A stretch of DNA of 64,000 bases, taken from positions 1,364,001 to 1,428,000 of the forward strand of contig NZ_PYHR01000002.1 of the NCBI RefSeq assembly GCF_003121705.1, written 5' to 3'. The position numbers and the translations under genes were made by a program. The number at the start of each line of letters is the position of its first letter. The stretch's first letter is position 1. A model generated the notes under the pieces. It had not been told where the DNA came from, did no database searches, and saw only the letters and a program-made list of their open reading frames with translations. Below are positions 59,391 to 64,000 of the stretch, piece by piece. This stretch comes from Serinibacter arcticus. Its GTDB lineage: Bacteria > Actinomycetota > Actinomycetes > Actinomycetales > Beutenbergiaceae.

Positions 59391-60604
59391 GCCGGCTGTC
59401 GGTCCGCGACCTCGCCGTCGAGGCCTCCCACGGCATCGGTGCCCGTCCGGGCCGCCTCTTCCTCACGATCCTCGGCACGGTGCTGGGCATCGCCGCGCTC
59501 GTCGTCACGATGGGCATGGCGCAGACCGGCGCCGGGCAGATCGCGCGACAGTTCGACGCGGTCGGCGCCACGCAGGCCGTGGCCAAGCCCGGCTCCACGC
59601 AGACGATGAGCGGCGAGAATCGCGCGAAGGCCCAGCTCCCGTGGGACTCGCCCGACCGCGTGCAGCGCCTGGCCGGCGTCGAGGCGGCCGCCCTGCTGGC
59701 CGACGTCGACGTCGCCGGGGCGCGGATCTCCGCCGTCCCGATCATCGACCCGACCGCCGTCGAGGGGGTCTCCCCCAAGGTCGTCGCGACGAGCCCGGAG
59801 CTCCTGGAGGCCGTGCGGGGCGAGCTCCTCACCGGCCGGATGTTCGACGCCGGTCACGACGCCCGCGCCGATCGCGTCGTCGTGCTCGGGGCCGACGCCG
59901 CGGAGCGTCTCGGGATCAACCGGGTGGACTCGCAGCCCTCGATCTTCATCGGGGACCGCGCCTACACGGTGGTCGGCATCCTCGAGGACACCGCCCGACG
60001 ACGAGACCTCCTGGACGCCGTCGTGCTGCCGCTCGGCACCGCGCGCGCCGACCTCGGTCTGGAGGCCCCGTCCGAGCTGCAGATGAAGATCGCGGTCGGG
60101 TCCGGCGGCGTCGTCAAGGACCAGGTGCCGGTCGCCCTGTCCCCCAACGCGCCCGAGAACGTCGACGTCCAGGCGCCGCCGACGGGCGGCGAGCTGCAGC
60201 GCAACATCCGCGGCGACATCAACATCGTCTTCATCGCGCTGGGCGGCGTCGCCCTCATCGTCGGCGGGCTCGGGATCGCCAACGTCACGCTGCTGTCGGT
60301 GATGGAGAGGGTCGGCGAGATCGGGCTTCGCCGCGCCCTCGGGGCGACGCGCGGTCAGGTGGCGACCCAGTTCATCGTCGAGTCGGTGGTGGTCGGCCTG
60401 CTCGGCGGGTTGATCGGCGCCGCGCTGGGGGTGTTCGTCGTCGTCGGGGTGAGCGTGGCCCAGGAGTGGACACCGATCATCGACATGCCGCTCGCGATCG
60501 GCTCCGCACTGCTCGGCGGCGTCATCGGGCTGGTCGCCGGCGCCTACCCCGCGATGAAGGCAGCCTCGCTGGAGCCGGTGGCCGCGCTGCGCGGCGGACT
60601 CTGA
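59387..60604 (+). CDS. MacB/FtsX-type ABC permease
   Basis: A 405-aa permease with one N-terminal helix (LFLTILGTVLGIAALVVTMG), a large extracytoplasmic domain (about 45-275) and three C-terminal helices (IVFIALGGVALIVGGLGIANVTL; FIVESVVVGLLGGLIGAALGVFVVVGV; LLGGVIGLVAGAYPAM), with the family motif VGEIGLRRALGATRGQV. Together with the ATPase and adaptor it should move a substrate from the outer membrane leaflet or the periplasm-like space. Substrate unknown. Confidence 0.92.
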   Translation: MSRLSVRDLAVEASHGIGARPGRLFLTILGTVLGIAALVVTMGMAQTGAGQIARQFDAVGATQAVAKPGSTQTMSGENRAKAQLPWDSPDRVQRLAGVEAAALLADVDVAGARISAVPIIDPTAVEGVSPKVVATSPELLEAVRGELLTGRMFDAGHDARADRVVVLGADAAERLGINRVDSQPSIFIGDRAYTVVGILEDTARRRDLLDAVVLPLGTARADLGLEAPSELQMKIAVGSGGVVKDQVPVALSPNAPENVDVQAPPTGGELQRNIRGDINIVFIALGGVALIVGGLGIANVTLLSVMERVGEIGLRRALGATRGQVATQFIVESVVVGLLGGLIGAALGVFVVVGVSVAQEWTPIIDMPLAIGSALLGGVIGLVAGAYPAMKAASLEPVAALRGGL

Positions 60605-60622
60605 GGCCCGCCGCGCCTGACG

Positions 60623-61432
60623 TCAACCGACGTCGTAGCGCACCACGAACGGCGCGTGGTCGCTGAACCGCTCCGCGTACGTCGCGGCGCGGTCCACCCT
60701 GGCCTCGTCCACGACGGCGGCCAGCGCCGGCGTCGCCGCCTGGACGTCGATGCGCCAGCCCGAGTCGTTGTCGAACGCCTTGCCGCGCCAGGACCACCAG
60801 GTGTACGGGCCGGCGACCTCGCCCGCGACCCGACGGCCGACGTCGACGAGGCCGAGCTCGTCGTACCACCGGTCGAGGTAGGCGCGCTCGGCCGGCAGGA
60901 AGCCGGCCGAGGTGCGGTTGCCCTTCCAGTTCTTGATGTCCAGCTCGCGGTGACCGACGTTGATGTCGCCACCGACGACGGCGAGCTCGGCGGCCGCGAG
61001 CTCGACCAGCCGGGCGGTCACGCGGTCCAGGTGGGCGTACTTCGCGTCCATCGACGGCGTGCCGGCCGTCCCCGAGTACAGGTACGTGGAGACGAGCGTG
61101 AGCACGCGGCCGTCGGGCAGGCGGACGTCGGCCTCGACCCAGCGGCCGACGTCCCCCTCGGGCTCCTCGGCACCCTCGGCGACAGGCAGCAAGGGACGGA
61201 CGGCCTCGAACGGCAGCCGCGAGGCGATGGCGACGCCGGCGCGGCCCTTCGCGGCGGCCTCGACGTGCACGACGTGCCAGTCCGGGCCCAGCAGCTCGCG
61301 GACGACGTCGTCGGGCGCGCGCAGCTCCTGCAGGAGCATCACGTCGGGCGCGCACTCCTGCTGCCAGGCGGGCATCCCGCGACGGACGGCGGCCCGGAGG
61401 CCGTTGACGTTGATGGTGGCGACGGTCAGCAC
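60623..61432 (-). CDS. xth: Exodeoxyribonuclease III
   Basis: A 269-aa AP endonuclease/3'-exonuclease of the Xth family. It begins LTVATINVNGLRAAVRRGM and has LLQELRAPD (metal Glu), STYLYSGTAG, VVGGDINVGHRELDIKN (Asp/Asn), WWSWRGKAFDNDSGWRIDV and SDHAPFV (catalytic Asp-His). It acts in base-excision repair. GTG 61432 gives the usual family start and has CAGAGT 7 nt upstream; in-frame starts at 61441 and 61462 are possible. Confidence 0.9.
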   Translation of the reverse strand: MLTVATINVNGLRAAVRRGMPAWQQECAPDVMLLQELRAPDDVVRELLGPDWHVVHVEAAAKGRAGVAIASRLPFEAVRPLLPVAEGAEEPEGDVGRWVEADVRLPDGRVLTLVSTYLYSGTAGTPSMDAKYAHLDRVTARLVELAAAELAVVGGDINVGHRELDIKNWKGNRTSAGFLPAERAYLDRWYDELGLVDVGRRVAGEVAGPYTWWSWRGKAFDNDSGWRIDVQAATPALAAVVDEARVDRAATYAERFSDHAPFVVRYDVG

Positions 61433-61495
61433 GCGCGACACTCTGCCACCGGCCACCGACATGCTCCGGTGGCGTCCGTCTGCCGACCGCCCGTG

Positions 61496-62683
61496 TCAGT
61501 CCGGAGCGCCCCAGACCTCGGCGAGACGGTCCAGGTGCTCCGGCGTGAGCAGCGAGCGCGGGGTGACCGACACGGACGTGACGTCGTGGCTCGCCGAGAA
61601 CCGCACGCCCTCGGCGACGACCTCGGGGTCGAGGACCCCCTCGGCGCCGTCGTCGGTCGAGGCGACGTCGGCGTCCTGCGTCGCGTCGCCCTCGGCCCAC
61701 AGACCCACCGACATCGTGACTCGCGCGGGGTCGATCCCGCCCTCCGCCAGGGCGGCCGTGAGGGTCGCCGACTCGACCGGGTCGCGGCCGGCCAGGCCGA
61801 GATAGTTCCACACCACGAACCGGTCGACGTCACCCTCGAGGATGGCGAGGTCGTGCCCGCTCGCCGCCCGGCCGTGCACCGGGTCCTCCCACGAGGCGCG
61901 CACGTCGACGGCGAGCTCCACCCCGTGCGGGGCCGCCGCCCCGCGCAGCCGACCCAGCAGGTCCGCGAGCACCCGCGAGCGCCACGTGCCGAGCTCCGGC
62001 GCCTCGACGTCGATGTCCCCGTCGTCCGTCCGCGGCCAGTCCCGGGCGCCGGTCATCTCGCGGAAGAGGGTCAGGTCGTCGTCGCCGAACGTGGCGCCGT
62101 CGAACATCAGCTCGGTCAGCGTGATCTCGTCGGGACCGTACGTCGCCGCCAGGTGCCCGACCATCGCGACGAGCGCCTCGCCCACCTCGCCGTCGTGCAG
62201 CGCCGACGCCGAGGCGAACAGCCCCGACCGTGCGCCGTCGACCTCCTCCCCCGCGAGCGCGGGGTCGGCCGCGAGCGTCTCGGGCGCCAGGGCGTCGACG
62301 GTCAGCACGACCCGTCTCACCCGGCCGTCCGCGTCGGTCGCGACGGCGTCGATCGCCTCGGCGAGGAAGTCGCGTCCCGTCCGCGCGACGGCGGCGGACT
62401 CGCGCTCGCTGCTGCCTGGCCACGGGAACGCGCTCCACTCCGGACGGCCGGCAGCGAGGTGGACCGCGTTGGCGTTGACACGGTCCAGCTCGGCGGCGAT
62501 CTCGTCCCAGTCGGCGTCCTCGACCACGACGTCCTCGAAGCCGAGGCTCACCGCCCTGGTCCGTGCGTCGACGAGTGCCGCCACGGCGTCCTCCTCGCGG
62601 TCGGGGGTGCACGCCGCGAGCGCGACGGGCAGCAGGAGGGCGAGCACGAGGGCGGTGCCGGGTCCCGGCCGCGCGTACCTCAC
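61496..62683 (-). CDS. Lipoprotein with TIM-barrel glycosidase-like features, in a GT2 operon
   Basis: A 395-aa lipoprotein with signal peptide and lipobox LAAC (Cys at about 25). Segments such as DRVNANAVHLAAGRPEWSAFPW, RRVVLTVDALAPE, ITLTELMFDGATFGDDDL, GVELAVDVRASWEDPV and VDRFVVWNYLGLAGRDP alternate strands and helices like a TIM-barrel glycosidase-like protein. They recall the glycosidase half of PgaB-type polymer hydrolases, but I cannot name a family. GTG 62683 overlaps the stop of the glycosyltransferase (GTGA), so it probably processes that enzyme's polymer. Confidence 0.65.
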   Translation of the reverse strand: MRYARPGPGTALVLALLLPVALAACTPDREEDAVAALVDARTRAVSLGFEDVVVEDADWDEIAAELDRVNANAVHLAAGRPEWSAFPWPGSSERESAAVARTGRDFLAEAIDAVATDADGRVRRVVLTVDALAPETLAADPALAGEEVDGARSGLFASASALHDGEVGEALVAMVGHLAATYGPDEITLTELMFDGATFGDDDLTLFREMTGARDWPRTDDGDIDVEAPELGTWRSRVLADLLGRLRGAAAPHGVELAVDVRASWEDPVHGRAASGHDLAILEGDVDRFVVWNYLGLAGRDPVESATLTAALAEGGIDPARVTMSVGLWAEGDATQDADVASTDDGAEGVLDPEVVAEGVRFSASHDVTSVSVTPRSLLTPEHLDRLAEVWGAPD

Positions 62684-63948
62684 GAGCGCACCGACGGCAG
62701 TGAGACGACGCCGGTGCGCTCCAGCTTGTTCCAGCGCTGCGGTGCCCGGCGCACCTCCAGGTCGAGCGCCTTGAGGAAGACGGCGCTCATGAGGATCGAG
62801 TAGAGCGGCCAGAGCGTGAGCGTCCAGGCGAACCGCAGGTCGCGCCAGGCCCCGTTGAGGGCGATCGCGACCAGCAGGAACAGCAGCGAGACCGGGACAC
62901 CGAGCCACAGCACGACCTGCCAGGCGGCCACGGCGGCGGGCGGCAGGTCGTCGAGCCCCTGCGCCAGGGAGGCCAGGACGAACAGCAGCACGGCGATCTG
63001 TGCGACCGGCAGGACGAGCGCGTTCAGGGCGAGCAGCGGCAACGAGAGCCCGAACGTCCCGTGGCGCGGGTTCCCGACCATCGAGCGGTGCCGCGCGAAC
63101 GTCTGCAGGAGTCCGCGGCCCCAGCGCACCCGCTGGCGCCACAGCCCGCGCAGCGTGGAGGGTGACTCGGCGTAGACGATCGCCGACGGGGCGAACACGA
63201 CGCGGTAGCCGGCCCGGTAGATGCGCCAGGTCAGCTCGAGGTCCTCCCCCAGCGTGTCCTCGTGGAGCCCGCCCGTGCGCTCGAGCACGTCGCGCCGGAA
63301 CGCCCCGATGTTTCCCGACACGATCGGCAGGCAGCGCAGCACGTCGAGAGCCCGGCGCACGAGACCTGTGCCGACGTGCGAGATCACGGCGAGGAACCGC
63401 GTCTGGACCCGGTCCAGGTTGACCGGCCGGTCGTCGCCGCACACGGCCCCGACGCCGTCGTCGACGAACGCCTCGACCATCCGTCCGATCGCCGCGGGCT
63501 CGAACACGCCGTCGGAGTCGCTGAGCAGGAGCACCTCCCCCGTCGCCAGGGCGATCCCGGCGTTGAGCGCCGACCCCTTGCCGCCGTTCGGCTTGGTGAT
63601 CGCGCGGACGCGCGGGTACCGGGCGGCGAGGTCCTGCATCTGCCGGTAGGTGTCGTCCGTGGAACCGTCGTCCACGAGGATCACCTCGAAGTCGGGGTAG
63701 GTGCTGCGCATCAACGAGCTCACGCAGCCCTCGAGCACGTTGCCCTCGTTGTAGGCGGGCACGACGACGCTCACCGGCGGCCGACGCGCGCCGTAGATCG
63801 ACGTCCGGGCCCGGCGGGGCGCCCGGGCGCGGGCCCGGGCACGCACCTCGAAGCCGAGCGCCAGCGGCAGGAAGGCGAGCTTCAGCACGCCGAGGACGAG
63901 GGCGCCGAGCCCGACGAGCTCGGCGCTCGCCACGAGGGCGCCGGTCAT
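62680..63948 (-). CDS. Processive family 2 glycosyltransferase (PgaC/NodC-like)
   Basis: A 422-aa membrane glycosyltransferase: N-terminal helix, then the GT-A domain with VSVVVPAYNEGNVLEGCVSS, VILVDDGSTDDTYRQ, LLSDSDGVFEP (DxD type), GEDLELTWRIYRAGY (catalytic Asp) and the processivity motif QRVRWGRGLLQ, followed by about three C-terminal helices. It resembles synthases of poly-N-acetylglucosamine or hyaluronan-like polymers. ATGA overlaps the preceding gene and GTGA the following lipoprotein, forming an exopolysaccharide-type operon. Confidence 0.9.
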   Translation of the reverse strand: MTGALVASAELVGLGALVLGVLKLAFLPLALGFEVRARARARAPRRARTSIYGARRPPVSVVVPAYNEGNVLEGCVSSLMRSTYPDFEVILVDDGSTDDTYRQMQDLAARYPRVRAITKPNGGKGSALNAGIALATGEVLLLSDSDGVFEPAAIGRMVEAFVDDGVGAVCGDDRPVNLDRVQTRFLAVISHVGTGLVRRALDVLRCLPIVSGNIGAFRRDVLERTGGLHEDTLGEDLELTWRIYRAGYRVVFAPSAIVYAESPSTLRGLWRQRVRWGRGLLQTFARHRSMVGNPRHGTFGLSLPLLALNALVLPVAQIAVLLFVLASLAQGLDDLPPAAVAAWQVVLWLGVPVSLLFLLVAIALNGAWRDLRFAWTLTLWPLYSILMSAVFLKALDLEVRRAPQRWNKLERTGVVSLPSVRS

Positions 63949-64000
63949 GACGTCGCGAGCTCCGCCCGACCCAGGTCCCGCAGCACCGAGCGCAGCAGCT
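63945..64000 (-). CDS. C-terminal end of an upstream gene (partial)
   Basis: Only the last 18 codons are visible, ending LLRSVLRDLGRAELATS, with the stop overlapping the glycosyltransferase start (ATGA). It belongs to the same operon; the function cannot be judged from this fragment. Confidence 0.55.
   Translation of the reverse strand, partial: LLRSVLRDLGRAELATS

Overview
The window is about 73% G+C, densely packed, and rich in GTG starts and ATGA/GTGA/TGATG stop-start overlaps. Together with an AdnAB-type recombination nuclease, a sigE-anti-sigma-htrA-tatB module, DUF3107 and DUF3117 proteins and leaderless promoters, this points to an actinobacterium, most likely of the order Micrococcales (Cellulomonas/Georgenia/Beutenbergia-like). 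That placement is inference. Much of the gene order also resembles three blocks of the Mycobacterium tuberculosis genome (adnAB to the rhlE helicase; dapE to mrp; lpdA to trpS).

Region by region. 1-8.4 kb: the partial adnB and full adnA helicase-nuclease genes, DUF3107, a ferritin-like protein, a DEAD-box RNA helicase and a Sua5/YciO/YrdC protein. 8.4-14.2 kb: a MarC membrane protein overlapping a PHP phosphoesterase, an Xaa-Pro aminopeptidase, a YflT-like membrane protein, and an MgtE-N/CBS protein overlapping a DUF1003 membrane protein. 14.3-19.2 kb: an ABC-2 exporter with an overlapping NarL-type two-component system, then mrp. 19.2-23.3 kb: the envelope-stress module sigE-rseA-htrA-tatB, with a divergent O-methyltransferase. 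23.4-30.2 kb: leucyl aminopeptidase (frameshifted), DUF3117, a LOG-family protein, dapE, an ABC-F ATPase and a DUF559/AbiEi-like protein bordered by nested palindromes.

30.4-46.9 kb is a nucleoside-salvage island. It holds a cysteine-less LpdA-type flavoprotein, purine nucleoside phosphorylase, a phosphosugar (probably phosphopentose) mutase, adenosine deaminase, thymidine phosphorylase, a frameshifted cytidine deaminase and a complete BMP/Nup-type ABC importer, then an M20 amidohydrolase and mannose-1-phosphate guanylyltransferase. Read together: nucleosides are imported, deaminated, phosphorolysed, and the pentose 1-phosphate is passed to central metabolism. 47-50.6 kb: sdhCDAB. 50.7-64 kb: a YihY/BrkB membrane protein, a frameshifted or split 2'-5' RNA ligase-like gene, trpS, a DeoR regulator with galK, an acidic lipoprotein translationally coupled to a MacAB-like exporter, exonuclease III, and the end of an exopolysaccharide-type operon (GT2 synthase plus a lipoprotein).

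The most notable observations are: (i) three genes each broken by what looks like one missing base in a G/C run; (ii) about ten genes whose TANNNT -10 box lies only 6-8 nt before the start codon, meaning leaderless mRNAs; (iii) a set of nested quadruple palindromes; (iv) substitutions at textbook catalytic positions (Walker A Lys to Arg in AdnA, no redox cysteines in the LpdA homologue, no CxxC in Mrp). No tRNA, rRNA, CRISPR array, prophage or transposase was seen, and no clearly new multi-gene system. The acidic-lipoprotein/MacAB operon and the GT2/lipoprotein operon are the best candidates for undescribed biology.
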